Shown piece by piece: positions 26,199-35,141 of a stretch of 64,000 bases of DNA; within the stretch, counting starts at the first letter, position 1; each line of letters begins with the position of its first letter. The DNA is taken from NCBI GenBank assembly GCA_016926135.1, contig JAFGPH010000433.1:3555-67554 (forward strand). The letters run 5' to 3'. The DNA is from Deltaproteobacteria bacterium. GTDB lineage: Bacteria > Desulfobacterota > DSM-4660 > Desulfatiglandales > HGW-15. A program made the translations under genes and the position numbers. Below the pieces are notes generated by a model. The model was not told the DNA's origin. It did not search any database and was given only the letters and a program-made list of their open reading frames with translations.

Positions 26199-26468
26199 CC
26201 ATATTTCTCTGAGAATTGGAGGATCGCTCGCACTCAACTGATATCACTCACATTCCCGCGGGCGCCGGTCTTTTCACCAAGAAACAACCTGGAGTCCAAG
26301 CTCAGGCAGCCCTGGAGGCAGGGTATGGCAGGGACCTTGGCCGGAGCCATCGGCAGCGATTCAACAACACCCTCCTGCTCACCATTTTTTATTGGAGCGC
26401 TAATGATTCGCAAACACTCGCAGGTCAATGTGACTGTCAAATCCCTGCAGAAAAAGGGGACCAGAGCG

Positions 26469-27269
26469 ATGAAGCGACAGACCACCATAAAGGCTGCCCT
26501 TTTGCTTGGCGTCACATGGCTGTGCCTCCATCTTGGGGCCGACGCGGGCCGCGCCTTCACCTTTGTGACCTACGCTGATCCTTCATACGTGAGCATGGCG
26601 CGGGTGCAGTTAGGGATCGAATCAACGCTCGATTACAACAATGCGCCCTTTGCCGATGCCTACGCGGCATCGGGGGGTTCATGGGGCCGCAGTCGGCGGG
26701 GCTCGGGTTACGCAATCTCCAACGGTTACCAGGTTGACCAGGATGGCACGAGATACTCCCGTGTTCTCTTTTCCCAGGATGGCCTCACGCAAGGGTATCT
26801 CGCCGGTTCTCCGGGCTTCCTGTACGCCCAGGCATCCTCTCTGGCAGACTACACCCTCATGCTCATCGGCGGCCAGGGTGCGGCGCAGGTGAATCTTGCT
26901 GTTTCTACCGGCAGCAACTACCTCATCGACCAAATCCATTCCATCAAGATCTATGATGGAATCGTGGATGGAGACGGAAACCTTCTGCCGGAGGCGCTGT
27001 GGCGCGATATTTTTTCCTGGGATGACGGAAACACACCCTCCGGGGTTCTGAGCCTGGCTTTTAACAGCCCGTTTCTTGTGCGCACGGAGTCAGGGGTCAA
27101 CGTAGCCCGCACATCTCTCGGGAGTGTCGATTACCAGTCCACCTTGAACTTCACCATCGACGTTGCAGAGACGCTTGTGCCGGTTCCCCTTCCATCGACA
27201 CTTGTTCTCATGTTTTTTGCCATGGGTGCTGGTCTTTGGGGCAGAAACTGGGCCATACGGACCCGGTGA
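26469..27269 (+). CDS. VPxP/PEP-CTERM-like secreted protein
   Basis: 266 residues from ATG 26469, with AAGGGG about 12 bases upstream; ATG 26403 is an alternative. Signal peptide about 1-30 (ALLLGVTWLCLHLGADAGRA). The body is beta-rich and resembles other surface CTERM proteins without a catalytic motif. The C-terminus has the sorting tag VPVPLPSTLVLMFFAMGAGL followed by WGRNWAIRTR, i.e. motif, hydrophobic segment and basic end. It is the second probable substrate in this window for the exosortase at 53649-55202. A U-rich run (CTCTTTTTGCAC) follows the stop, but I see no strong terminator stem. Confidence 0.75.
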   Translation: MKRQTTIKAALLLGVTWLCLHLGADAGRAFTFVTYADPSYVSMARVQLGIESTLDYNNAPFADAYAASGGSWGRSRRGSGYAISNGYQVDQDGTRYSRVLFSQDGLTQGYLAGSPGFLYAQASSLADYTLMLIGGQGAAQVNLAVSTGSNYLIDQIHSIKIYDGIVDGDGNLLPEALWRDIFSWDDGNTPSGVLSLAFNSPFLVRTESGVNVARTSLGSVDYQSTLNFTIDVAETLVPVPLPSTLVLMFFAMGAGLWGRNWAIRTR

Positions 27270-27361
27270 ACGCCTCTTTTTGCACAAGCTTCTAACCTGT
27301 TCACAATAAACCCCAAACCCCACTGTTCAATATTAGAGCAAAACATAGGAGGGAATATGAC

Positions 27362-27646
27362 ATGGAAAAAAGAAGACATGTGGAAAAGGCCCTGTCCATT
27401 TTTCAGTTGACCATAAGGGATGCCTTGTGCCTGCATGAGACCGTGAAAACGGGAATCATGATGCTCTATGACAGGGCGAGCAACCACAGGGAATTCACTG
27501 TGCTGAACCGATCCATACCGTCCGAACTGAGCGGGCGGATCGTTTCCTGGTTGGAACAACAAACCGATGTAGACGACATCCTCTGGGGCCTGAAATCAAA
27601 TAAAATGGACGCAGACCAGGCCGCTTCTCATAAAAGGGGCTGTTAG
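27362..27646 (+). CDS. Small protein of unknown function
   Basis: 94 residues. ATG 27362 has AGGAGGG at ideal spacing (8 bases), which supports it as a real gene. The sequence is soluble and mostly helical (VEKALSIFQLTIRDALCLHE, SELSGRIVSWLEQQTDVDDI) and has three cysteines, one at the very end. I do not recognise the family. It lies between a CTERM protein gene and the transglutaminase-like lipoprotein, all on the same strand. Confidence 0.55.
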   Translation: MEKRRHVEKALSIFQLTIRDALCLHETVKTGIMMLYDRASNHREFTVLNRSIPSELSGRIVSWLEQQTDVDDILWGLKSNKMDADQAASHKRGC

Positions 27647-27810
27647 TCCTCGTTTCCTGCATTCCCGACTCGCCTCGCGATCAACTTTTCCCGGACACCA
27701 TTGCCTTCCATTGCCAAGTCCCCACTCAAGAGTATCCCTTTCCGTGCCGATAGTGATCGTGGGAAGGCGATGCCCTCCCCTAATCTCTGAAGTTCCGGGA
27801 GGCCTTCTTC

Positions 27811-28380
27811 TTGCGATACGCCCGCAAAGGTTTCTGCACGGTTGGAAGCTTTGTTTTGCTGCTGTTCCTCCTGAGCGCCTGCCAGACCCCGAGGGGTGTC
27901 TCAGGGAACACAACGGGTGACCTCTACTATCAAAAGATCAGGGAATGGCAGAACCGCATCCAACGGGAAGGGTGGACCGTAGGTCGCCTGGATGACGTCC
28001 TGGGAGAGGCCCTCGGGTTCGTGATCTACCGTCTGGAAATCGACGATCACTGGGACACGCCCCACGAGTTTATTCACCGAGGCTTCCAGGGGGACTGCGA
28101 GGACATCGCAGTCTTCATGATGGGTACCCTCAGATACCTGCGCTATCCGCACCGCGTCAGGGTGCTGGCGGTGCAGGGGGTGTTTACCGGCCATGCCCTC
28201 CTGAAAGTGGAGATGCCGGACGGTCTTTGGAGGATCTACGAGACATCAGGCCCGGCCCTGAGAGGCGTCAACCCTAACCGCCTGCGCGTCCTCGTGGAAT
28301 TCGATGAAAGGGAAATCCTCTATCCGGAGCATTCTGAACAAAACGCCAAGGCCATGCTGGCCTCTAATCCGTATCCCTGA
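27811..28380 (+). CDS. Transglutaminase-like cysteine peptidase (lipoprotein)
   Basis: 189 residues. TTG 27811 is supported by GGGAGG 8 bases upstream. A lipobox (LLSAC) near residue 24 predicts a lipoprotein. Catalytic elements of the bacterial transglutaminase-like/LapG (BTLCP) fold can be read: Cys in GDCEDIAVFMMG, His in FTGHALLKVEM. The third residue is less clear, since the usual Asp/Asn position reads YETSG. In LapG systems such a protease releases a large surface adhesin, so a role in processing the nearby 3,511-residue TpsA is possible. No LapD partner is in the window. Its 3' end overlaps by 17 bases the end of the convergent response regulator. Confidence 0.7.
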   Translation: MRYARKGFCTVGSFVLLLFLLSACQTPRGVSGNTTGDLYYQKIREWQNRIQREGWTVGRLDDVLGEALGFVIYRLEIDDHWDTPHEFIHRGFQGDCEDIAVFMMGTLRYLRYPHRVRVLAVQGVFTGHALLKVEMPDGLWRIYETSGPALRGVNPNRLRVLVEFDEREILYPEHSEQNAKAMLASNPYP

Positions 28381-29059
28381 GCCGGTAACCGATGCCCCGC
28401 ACCGTCTCGATGTTCTTCCCCGCGGTGCCGAGTTTCCTCCTGAGCCCCACGATCTGGACGTCCACGGATCGATCCGTGACGGCATAGTCCGTGCCCCGGA
28501 TACCGTCGATGATCTGAGATCGGGTGAACACCCACCCCGGCCGGCGGGCCAGGAAATTCAGGATGGCGAATTCGGTTAGGGTCAGAATAATTCTTTTGCC
28601 GTTTACCCGGACCTCCTGCCGTTTGGGGTCGATGACAATGTCGTGCAGCGCTACCCTCGGCTCCCCTTCCGCCGGCGCCGCCGCCGGCTTTCTCCGGAGC
28701 ACCGCCTTGATCCTTGAAATGAGGACCTTCACGCTGAAGGGCTTGGGGATGTAGTCGTCTGCCCCGAGTTCCAGACCGGCCACGATGTCCGTGTCCTCGC
28801 CCTTGGCCGTCAGCATCACGATCGGGACATCCCTGGTGGAAGGATCGGTTTTCAGCCGCCGTGTCACCTCGAAACCGTCAATCCCGGGCATCATGAGATC
28901 CAGCAGGATAAGGGAATAGGTGTTCGACTGAACCGCCTGGAGCGCCTCCTCGCCGCTGGCGGCGCAAGTGACCTTGAAGCCCTCTCGGGTCAGGTGATAG
29001 GTGAGCAGTTCGAGAATGTCTTCTTCGTCGTCAACCACCAGTAGCTTGGATTTGTCCAT
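28364..29059 (-). CDS. PhoB/OmpR-family response regulator
   Basis: 231 residues. The receiver domain (1-120) has the acidic pair (VVDDEED), phospho-acceptor Asp54 in LILLDLMMPG, Thr in VMLTAKG and Lys in DDYIPKPF. The winged-helix DNA-binding domain (about 135-231) has the recognition-helix region TDRSVDVQIVGLRRKLG and ends VRGIGYRLRD. It is the only transcriptional regulator in the window and is divergent from the polysaccharide operon that starts 430 bases away, so control of that operon or of the TPS cluster is plausible. No histidine kinase gene is adjacent; it is an orphan here. Confidence 0.95.
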   Translation of the reverse strand: MDKSKLLVVDDEEDILELLTYHLTREGFKVTCAASGEEALQAVQSNTYSLILLDLMMPGIDGFEVTRRLKTDPSTRDVPIVMLTAKGEDTDIVAGLELGADDYIPKPFSVKVLISRIKAVLRRKPAAAPAEGEPRVALHDIVIDPKRQEVRVNGKRIILTLTEFAILNFLARRPGWVFTRSQIIDGIRGTDYAVTDRSVDVQIVGLRRKLGTAGKNIETVRGIGYRLRDTD

Positions 29060-29486
29060 TCCGCGATCCTCGGTTCGGCCATTCTCTTCCCTGCGAAATA
29101 CAACCCCCTTTTGTTAGGCTTCTATGAACATTGTCTGAGGATTTCATTAGAATGCGCCCAAAGCCCCGCACAGAGGCCATGGCCGATTCCGGTCGCAAAC
29201 GCTCATGATCGCCCTTACGATCACCCCCGCAGACAAAAATCCCTCTCCACCAGGCGGGGGAGAGGGCAAGGTTTAGGGGGGTCCATTTTCACGGTAAACC
29301 GATCGGCAAACCGAGGTCCGAAGGGATTTGAGGGGTGCTCAGAACGCCATCGTATTTCTGAAGGCACGAGCTTAGCGAGAATCTCACCATACGCTAACCA
29401 AATGCCAACAAAGCCACCCAATAATGCGATTTTTTACCCCATGTGGTGCGGGGATGTCGATCCGAATTCTGAACGGCGGGAAGTTC
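29060..29486. other. Divergent intergenic region
   Basis: About 430 bases between the response regulator (-) and the export gene (+). It holds one CCCTCTCC/GGAGAGGG palindrome (29242-29267) and a CGGTAAACCGATCGGCAAAC string near 29291-29310. The promoters of both units should lie here, but no strong consensus site is visible. Confidence 0.45.
29242..29267. repeat. CCCTCTCC/GGAGAGGG palindrome, copy 2
   Basis: CCCTCTCC (29242-29249) and GGAGAGGG (29260-29267) pair exactly around a loop with CAGGCGG. It is related to the copy at 1216-1238. Confidence 0.6.
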
Positions 29487-30062
29487 ATGACCTACGCGTA
29501 TTTCTTTCGATTTTTGCTGGGCCTGGTCTTTATCGGGATCACGGGAGCGCTCCACAGCGTATCCTTTGCCCAGCAGGAGGACCTCTACCGGATCGGGCCA
29601 AAAGATACCCTCATCGTGTCGGTGTGGAAGGATGAAAACCTTACCAGGCAGATCGTGGTCCCCCCGGACGGGGTGATCTCCTTCCCCCTGGTCGATGACA
29701 TCAAGGCCAAAGACATGACCGTTTCGGAACTCCGTAAAGTCTTGACGGAAAGGCTCTCGGAGTTCATCCCCGACCCTACGGTGAACGTCATGCTCATGAC
29801 CGCCAACAGCATGACCGCCTTCGTGATCGGTAAGGTCATGAAACCGGGCGAGTTCCCTATCGGCATGGAGAGCAACGTCATGCAGATCCTGGCCATGGCG
29901 GGGGGCCTCAACCCTTTTGCAGCATCCACCATGATCCTCATTCTCCGACAGGCCGGGGGGACAACGGTCAAGGTCCCCTTCAATTACGAGAAGGTGGTCA
30001 AGGGGGAGGAGATCGAGCAAAACATCCTCCTCAGGCGGGGAGATGTGGTGGTGGTGCCGTGA
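29487..30062 (+). CDS. Polysaccharide export outer-membrane protein (Wza/BexD-like)
   Basis: 191 residues from ATG 29487 with GGCGGGAAG upstream; upstream ATGs at 29424 and 29454 would add residues before the signal peptide. Signal peptide ends at SFA (about 29); unlike Wza there is no lipobox Cys. The Poly_export domain follows (YRIGPKDTLIVSVWKDENLT, VPPDGVISFPLVDDI), then a SLBB-like domain (AFVIGKVMKPGEFPIG, ILAMAGGLNPFA, LLRRGDVVVVP). It is the short form typical of exosortase-linked loci. It heads the export operon, with the next start overlapping its stop (GTGATA). Confidence 0.92.
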   Translation: MTYAYFFRFLLGLVFIGITGALHSVSFAQQEDLYRIGPKDTLIVSVWKDENLTRQIVVPPDGVISFPLVDDIKAKDMTVSELRKVLTERLSEFIPDPTVNVMLMTANSMTAFVIGKVMKPGEFPIGMESNVMQILAMAGGLNPFAASTMILILRQAGGTTVKVPFNYEKVVKGEEIEQNILLRRGDVVVVP

Positions 30063-31288
30063 TATGGCGGTCGATCCTGACCTGGTTCGCCGTCCTGGGC
30101 ATCCTCTGCCTGTGTTTCGCCCCGAAGATCCAGGCGGCAGACATCACCCTCGTCCCGGAACTGGACGTGAGGACCGAATGGAACGACAACGTGGACATGG
30201 GCCGATCCGACGAGAGAAGCGACATCATTGCCACCCTGACGCCGTCTGTAAGCGTCCAGGCCGAGACCGAGCGTTTTAGTCTGAACTCCAGGGTCGGCCT
30301 CGGACTGATGCGCTATGCCCATGAGGAGGAAAGGAACACGGAATACCTGCGCCTCTCTGCAAACGCCAGGCACTGGGCATATGAGAGACTCCAATTCTCG
30401 GCCAATGCCGGCATCACCGAAGACGAGGCCCTTCAGACCGAACTGGAGGAGACCGGCCTCATTGTGCGAGGGGTCGACCGCCGGCGTTACAATGGGGGAG
30501 CGGGGTGCCTGTACGATCTGACCCCCTATTCCACGCTGGGGTTGGACGGGAGTCGTCAGAGAACGGAGTACAGCGGGGAAGGGTACGTAGACTCCACGCA
30601 GGACTCGCTGAGCCTCACCTACCGGCGAACCCTGTCCGATCAGGTGAACGGGATCCTGTTCCAGCCCTACTACAGTCGTTACGATTCGGAACGGAGCCAA
30701 ACGGACAACTACGGGCTTTCCGCGGGATGGACAAGGTCCTGGACCCAGACCCTCACTTCACAGGCCGTGCTGGGAGTCCGACACACGCGGACCCAATACA
30801 GCGTGCTTCAACAAAACGCGGTCTTTGACCCCACCCTGCTGCCCGCCTTCCCCTACCGGTTCACGGTCGATGAGTTGAAGCTGGAGGAGAGCAACTGGGG
30901 CGGGGTGGCGGACATCTCCATGAGTATGAAAGGGGAAAGCCACAGCCTTTCCGCGGGCTACAAGCGGGACCTGGGCTTTTCCGCGGAAGGGCAGGCCATC
31001 GTAGAGGACAGGCTCTACTGGAGCGTGAACCGCGCCTTCAGCGAAAGGCTCAGTGCAGGCTTTTCCACCGCGCTCTCCCATTCGGAGTCCGAGGGTGAAA
31101 GAAGCCGTACGGACGACTGGTATTTCCAAATGACCCCTTCCCTCAGTTGGAGAATCACCCGGGACCACGTGCTGACCGCCGGCTACGGCTATTCCCGGTC
31201 ATGGGACGAGGCATCCACCGATGACCGGAGCGCCCGGCGCCACCGAATCTGGGCAGGCGTGACTATGAGGTTTCCCCGCAAATGGTGA
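30059..31288 (+). CDS. Outer-membrane beta-barrel protein of the exosortase/EPS locus
   Basis: 409 residues from GTG 30059, overlapping the previous stop. Signal peptide ends at IQAA (about 27). The rest is a run of amphipathic strands with alternating polar and aromatic residues (ITLVPELDVRTEWNDNV, DSLSLTYRRTLSDQVNGILF, HVLTAGYGYSRSWDEASTDD) and a terminal strand RHRIWAGVTMRFPRKW. The pattern matches the PEP-CTERM-associated outer-membrane protein family (TIGR03016-like). It probably forms a channel or docking barrel for the exported polymer. Translational coupling on both sides supports an operon with the export and chain-length genes. Confidence 0.8.
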   Translation: MIWRSILTWFAVLGILCLCFAPKIQAADITLVPELDVRTEWNDNVDMGRSDERSDIIATLTPSVSVQAETERFSLNSRVGLGLMRYAHEEERNTEYLRLSANARHWAYERLQFSANAGITEDEALQTELEETGLIVRGVDRRRYNGGAGCLYDLTPYSTLGLDGSRQRTEYSGEGYVDSTQDSLSLTYRRTLSDQVNGILFQPYYSRYDSERSQTDNYGLSAGWTRSWTQTLTSQAVLGVRHTRTQYSVLQQNAVFDPTLLPAFPYRFTVDELKLEESNWGGVADISMSMKGESHSLSAGYKRDLGFSAEGQAIVEDRLYWSVNRAFSERLSAGFSTALSHSESEGERSRTDDWYFQMTPSLSWRITRDHVLTAGYGYSRSWDEASTDDRSARRHRIWAGVTMRFPRKW

Positions 31289-33090
31289 CCCATCCTACGT
31301 GGCCCGAACCGGCATCCGGGGACCCCGTGACTCCAGGCAGGGACCTCGCCTATTTCAACTCCATCATCAGGCGGAGAAGGAGAAGCTTTCTCCTGACCTT
31401 CAGCATCCTGTTCATCGCCGGCTTGCTGGTTGCCTTTTTGCTCCCCCCTGTCTTCCTTTCCAGGTCAACGATCCTTATCGAGAGCCAGCAGATCCCGCCC
31501 GAATACGTCAAGACCTCCATCACGAGCCTGGTGGAGGAACGCCTGCACGCCATTACCCAGCAAATCATGAGCCGGACCAGGCTGACGGAGATAATCAGGC
31601 GCTTCAACCTCTATGAGGACATGAGGGAGCGATTCACCACGGAAGAAATCGTCGAGAAGATGAGAGACGACATCAAGTTCAAGACGATCAGCACCGACGT
31701 CTTGAGCAGAAAAGGGGGCAGGGCCGCGGCCGAGGCGGTCACCGTGGCCTTCACCCTCTCCTACGAGGGCAAAAACCCAGGGGTGGTCCAGAAGGTGGCC
31801 AATGTGCTCGCATCCCTCTACCTGGAGGAGAACCTGAAGGTGAGGGAGCAGCGGGCCTCCAACACCACGGCCTTCCTGCAGCAGGAGATGGAGCAGCTCA
31901 AGGCGGAAATCGGGGAGATCCAGAACAGGATGAGCCAATTCAAGGAGGCGCATCTCCAGGAACTCCCCGAGTTCACGCCGTCCAATCTGCAGACCATCTC
32001 CCGCCTGCAGATGAGCCTGGATCAGATCCAGATGCAGATCAACACCCTTAAAGAGCGCAAGATCCTCCTGGAAGGCCAGATCATGAACGTGGACCCCCTG
32101 ACCCCCCTGGTGGATGAACAGGGCAAGACCATGATGAACCCGGCGGAACGCCTGAAGTACCTGCGCCTCCAGCTTGTGGTGCTTCAGGGCAGCCTTTCCG
32201 ACAAGCACCCGGACGTGAGGAAACTCCGGAAGGAGATCGCGGAACTGGAGGCACAGGGGTACGAGACCGGGGCAGATGTGAACAAGGTGAAAAAGCTGGA
32301 GGACCTGAAGCAGAAGGAGGCATCCATCGAGGCGACCCACGCTCCGACCCATCCGGATGCGGCCAGGCTTTCCAGGGAGGTGGAAGCCCTGAGCAAGGAA
32401 CTGGAGAGCCAGGACAAGGAAGTCTCCCCGAAAGAGAAGTCCGATCAGAAGCCGGACAACCCGGTGTACATCAGTCTGAAGACCCAGATCGCCTCCGCAG
32501 ATCTGGAGATCGCTGCCCTGACCGAACAGGCCCGACATATCAAGGAAGAGATCGCGAGGGTCCAGGCTCGAATCGATCGTGCCCCCATGGTGGAAAAGGA
32601 GTACACCATGTTGCTCAGCGACTACCAGAACGCCCGGGCCAAATACAGCGAGATCACAAGCAAGTACCTGGAGGCCAAGGTGGCCCAGGGCATGGAGGAA
32701 ACCCAGCGTGGGGAGCGCTTCACCATCATCGACCCCGCCCAATTGCCAGAAAAGCCCCACAAGCCCAACCGCATCGCCATCGCGGTGATCAGTCTTGTCC
32801 TTGCGCTGGGCGCAGGGGTCGGAATGGCCGCCGTCAGGGAGTTCGCCGACACCTCCATCAAGACCGGGGAGCAATTCACGGCCATCTCTGGACTTCCCGT
32901 GCTGGCCGTGATCTCCCTGGTCGTGAGCCGGGAGGAGATCAGGGAGCGTCGGGTCAAATGGGCACTGGCCCTGTTGGGGGCGGCCGTCCTCCTCTGCGCA
33001 ACCCTTTTTGTCGTAGACCAGTTCTTGATGCCCCTGGATGTGCTCTGGGCGCGGGCGGAGCGAAAGCTTTTGAAAGTCACGGCGTTCTGA
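31282..33090 (+). CDS. Wzz/Wzc-type chain-length determinant (no kinase domain)
   Basis: 602 residues; ATG 31282 overlaps the end of the previous gene. The Wzz domain has an N-terminal membrane helix (about 32-55, FLLTFSILFIAGLLVAFLLP), a periplasmic region with two long coiled coils (about 185-250 and 320-450), and a GNVR-like end. The second helix (about 495-515) is followed by a third hydrophobic segment near 560-582 (WALALLGAAVLLCATLFVV). Proline-rich motif near the second helix (AQLPEKPHKPNR) fits the family. It sets polymer length and bridges to the export channel. The cognate ATPase is a separate gene 18 bases downstream, as in Gram-positive and exosortase-type systems. Confidence 0.93.
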   Translation: MVTHPTWPEPASGDPVTPGRDLAYFNSIIRRRRRSFLLTFSILFIAGLLVAFLLPPVFLSRSTILIESQQIPPEYVKTSITSLVEERLHAITQQIMSRTRLTEIIRRFNLYEDMRERFTTEEIVEKMRDDIKFKTISTDVLSRKGGRAAAEAVTVAFTLSYEGKNPGVVQKVANVLASLYLEENLKVREQRASNTTAFLQQEMEQLKAEIGEIQNRMSQFKEAHLQELPEFTPSNLQTISRLQMSLDQIQMQINTLKERKILLEGQIMNVDPLTPLVDEQGKTMMNPAERLKYLRLQLVVLQGSLSDKHPDVRKLRKEIAELEAQGYETGADVNKVKKLEDLKQKEASIEATHAPTHPDAARLSREVEALSKELESQDKEVSPKEKSDQKPDNPVYISLKTQIASADLEIAALTEQARHIKEEIARVQARIDRAPMVEKEYTMLLSDYQNARAKYSEITSKYLEAKVAQGMEETQRGERFTIIDPAQLPEKPHKPNRIAIAVISLVLALGAGVGMAAVREFADTSIKTGEQFTAISGLPVLAVISLVVSREEIRERRVKWALALLGAAVLLCATLFVVDQFLMPLDVLWARAERKLLKVTAF

Positions 33091-33108
33091 GCGCCAGGAC
33101 CGGCGGAG

Positions 33109-33888
33109 ATGAACAAACCGGAAGAGGCCATGCAAAGGACCAAGGAAGAGAAGAGAAACGGGGGTGGGGAGAGGATGCCTCTTGAGGCTCGAGATGTCTC
33201 ACCCACCTACTCGTGCACAAGGGTGAGCCTCGTTGACCCAGCCCGCCTCAGAAAGAACAAGATCGTCTCCCTCTTTCCCGAAGAGGCCCTGGCCGACCAG
33301 ATGAAGATCCTTCACATCCAGGTCCTTAACAAGATGGAGGAAATCGGAGGTAACAGCCTGTTGGTGGCGAGCCCGAACCCCGCTGAAGGGAAAACCTGGA
33401 CGGCCATCAACCTGGCCCTCAGCATGTCTCAGAAGCTGGACCAGACCGTGCTCCTGGTGGATGCCAACGTCCGGGCGCCTGCTGTTCATCGCTTTTTGGG
33501 GATGGATTGCCCCAGGGGGCTCTCGGACTACCTGCTGCACCAGGCTGAAATCCCCGACCTCCTCGTAAACCCCGGGATTGAAAAACTGGTGCTGCTTCCG
33601 GCCGGGAGTTCGCTCACCAACTCGGTGGAACTCCTGGGCTCCCCCCGTATGGAGGCACTGGTGAAGGAAATGAAGGAGCGTTACAGGGACCGCTTTCTCA
33701 TCTTCGACACCCCGCCTCTTCTCTCCTCGGCCGACGCCCTGGTGCTCTCCAGGTTCATGGACGCGGTTCTGCTGGTCGTAGAGTCGGAGAAAACCAGAAT
33801 CAAGGATGTCGTTCAGGCCATCGAAATGCTGAAACACCGGCAGATGATCGGGGCCGTAGTCAACAGGGCCAAAGGCCCCATGCGCTGA
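33109..33888 (+). CDS. CpsD/BY-kinase-like ATPase of the EPS system
   Basis: 259 residues. P-loop ATPase with a Walker A of BY-kinase form (VASPNPAEGKTWTAINLALS), Walker A' (VLLVDANVRAPAVHRF) and Walker B (RFLIFDTPPLLSSADAL). It partners the chain-length protein just upstream. The C-terminus (IGAVVNRAKGPMR) has no tyrosine cluster, which in true BY-kinases is the autophosphorylation site. It may therefore act as an ATPase switch without a tyrosine tail. The exosortase-associated autokinase family is the closest match. Confidence 0.88.
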   Translation: MNKPEEAMQRTKEEKRNGGGERMPLEARDVSPTYSCTRVSLVDPARLRKNKIVSLFPEEALADQMKILHIQVLNKMEEIGGNSLLVASPNPAEGKTWTAINLALSMSQKLDQTVLLVDANVRAPAVHRFLGMDCPRGLSDYLLHQAEIPDLLVNPGIEKLVLLPAGSSLTNSVELLGSPRMEALVKEMKERYRDRFLIFDTPPLLSSADALVLSRFMDAVLLVVESEKTRIKDVVQAIEMLKHRQMIGAVVNRAKGPMR

Positions 33889-33996
33889 ATTAGCCGAAAT
33901 CTCATCCTCCTCAAATGGAATCTTAACAGACCAACCCCTATTCTGGCCCATCCCAAAGGGGTTTGGGGTATGGTTCCCCAAGGGGAAGACCTCCTC

Positions 33997-35022
33997 ATGG
34001 TCATGGAGCATAAAAAGATGAGTTTCGAGGATGTTATCACGAGTTCGGGCCTGCCCCGAAGGGGGCGGAGCCTGTCCGAGGCCTTTTCCCGCCTCGCGGC
34101 CGCTGCTGTTGGTCTTGTCCTGCTCGCGGCCGGCATCATGAAGGCCACGGACATGGGGCTCTTTATCCGGCAGATCACGGCCTACGGGCTACTGACCCAT
34201 CCGGTCCTCGTGACCTGGGGCGCATGGCTCATGATCGGGGTCCAATTCGGCCTCGGGATAGCGCTTGTCCTGTTCTATCGGCCCAGAGCGACCCTGGCCC
34301 TGACTTCGCTGCTCTGGGCGGGGCTCGCATGCCTGACGTCGTGGGCCTGGCTGAGCGGGGCGACCGATGAGTGCGGCTGCTACGGGGCATGGCTGAAGAC
34401 CACCCCCGCGCAGGCCCTGATCGAGAATCTGGTCTTTTTCGCCCTTACGCTGGCGTCCTGGAAGACCTATCGTCCGAAGCTGCATCAAAACGGCAAGAAG
34501 CTGGCCTGGGCCGTGTCAGTCGCATGCGCCGTGGGTCTCGTCCTCCCCATGTTGTCGGGCTTCCCCATATCCGCCATGGTCCGGCCGGAAAGCAGCGACA
34601 TCATGGTGGAGCGCGTCAAGGAGGTGCATGTGTCCGGTCTCAGGGATGTTGATCTGTCTCGGGGAGACTATCTGGTCGTCCTCATAGGAACGGACTGTGC
34701 CCACTGTAAGGAACTGCTCCCCCAACTGGATGAGCTGGCGGCCCAAAAGGACCTGCCCCCCATGATTGCCTTGGGCAAGAACAGCGAGGTGGAGATTCGC
34801 AGGTTCATGGATGAATTCGAACCCTCCTTTTCCATCGGCCGAATCGACGAAAAGGAGTTCTGGCGGCTGCTGGGAAACGGCCAGATGCCCAGAATCCTTC
34901 TCGTGCAGGAAGGCAAGGTCCTGAAGGCTTGGGATCGGATCGTGCCACAAAAGGAGATGATCAAATCCACCGCCCTCTCGCAGAAAGACAAAACAAAGTC
35001 TCTTGCAGAGAAAAGATGCTAG
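33997..35022 (+). CDS. MauE/DoxX-type membrane protein fused to a thioredoxin-like domain
   Basis: 341 residues from ATG 33997, which has AAGGGGA about 9 bases upstream; ATG 33970 is an alternative. Four membrane helices span about 35-155 (LAAAAVGLVLLAAGIMKAT, WLMIGVQFGLGIALVLF, ALTSLLWAGLACLTSWAWL, ALIENLVFFALTLASW). A CGC pair occurs in TDECGCYGAW, as in MauE-family redox membrane proteins. After a fifth hydrophobic segment comes a periplasmic thioredoxin-like domain (YLVVLIGTDCAHCKELLPQL; CxxC = CAHC; GQMPRILLVQEGKV). It probably passes reducing or oxidising equivalents across the membrane to an exported protein. Its place in the EPS operon suggests a disulfide substrate among surface proteins, but that is inferred. 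Confidence 0.82.
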   Translation: MVMEHKKMSFEDVITSSGLPRRGRSLSEAFSRLAAAAVGLVLLAAGIMKATDMGLFIRQITAYGLLTHPVLVTWGAWLMIGVQFGLGIALVLFYRPRATLALTSLLWAGLACLTSWAWLSGATDECGCYGAWLKTTPAQALIENLVFFALTLASWKTYRPKLHQNGKKLAWAVSVACAVGLVLPMLSGFPISAMVRPESSDIMVERVKEVHVSGLRDVDLSRGDYLVVLIGTDCAHCKELLPQLDELAAQKDLPPMIALGKNSEVEIRRFMDEFEPSFSIGRIDEKEFWRLLGNGQMPRILLVQEGKVLKAWDRIVPQKEMIKSTALSQKDKTKSLAEKRC

Positions 35023-35141
35023 GGTAACAGTATAGAAAAGCACCTCCCTCCCGCCGCCAGTCGGGCCGGTCCGCAAGGGGCGGATAGATCTGAGGATATG
35101 GATCCACTTCTAAGCTCTAAAAACCACGCAGGAGCAATTTC

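Noticed and set aside
31465..33135. 556-codon open frame on the - strand opposite the chain-length gene
   Set aside because: Shadow frame with His/Leu/Gly-rich composition; the + strand encodes a recognisable Wzz/Wzc protein.
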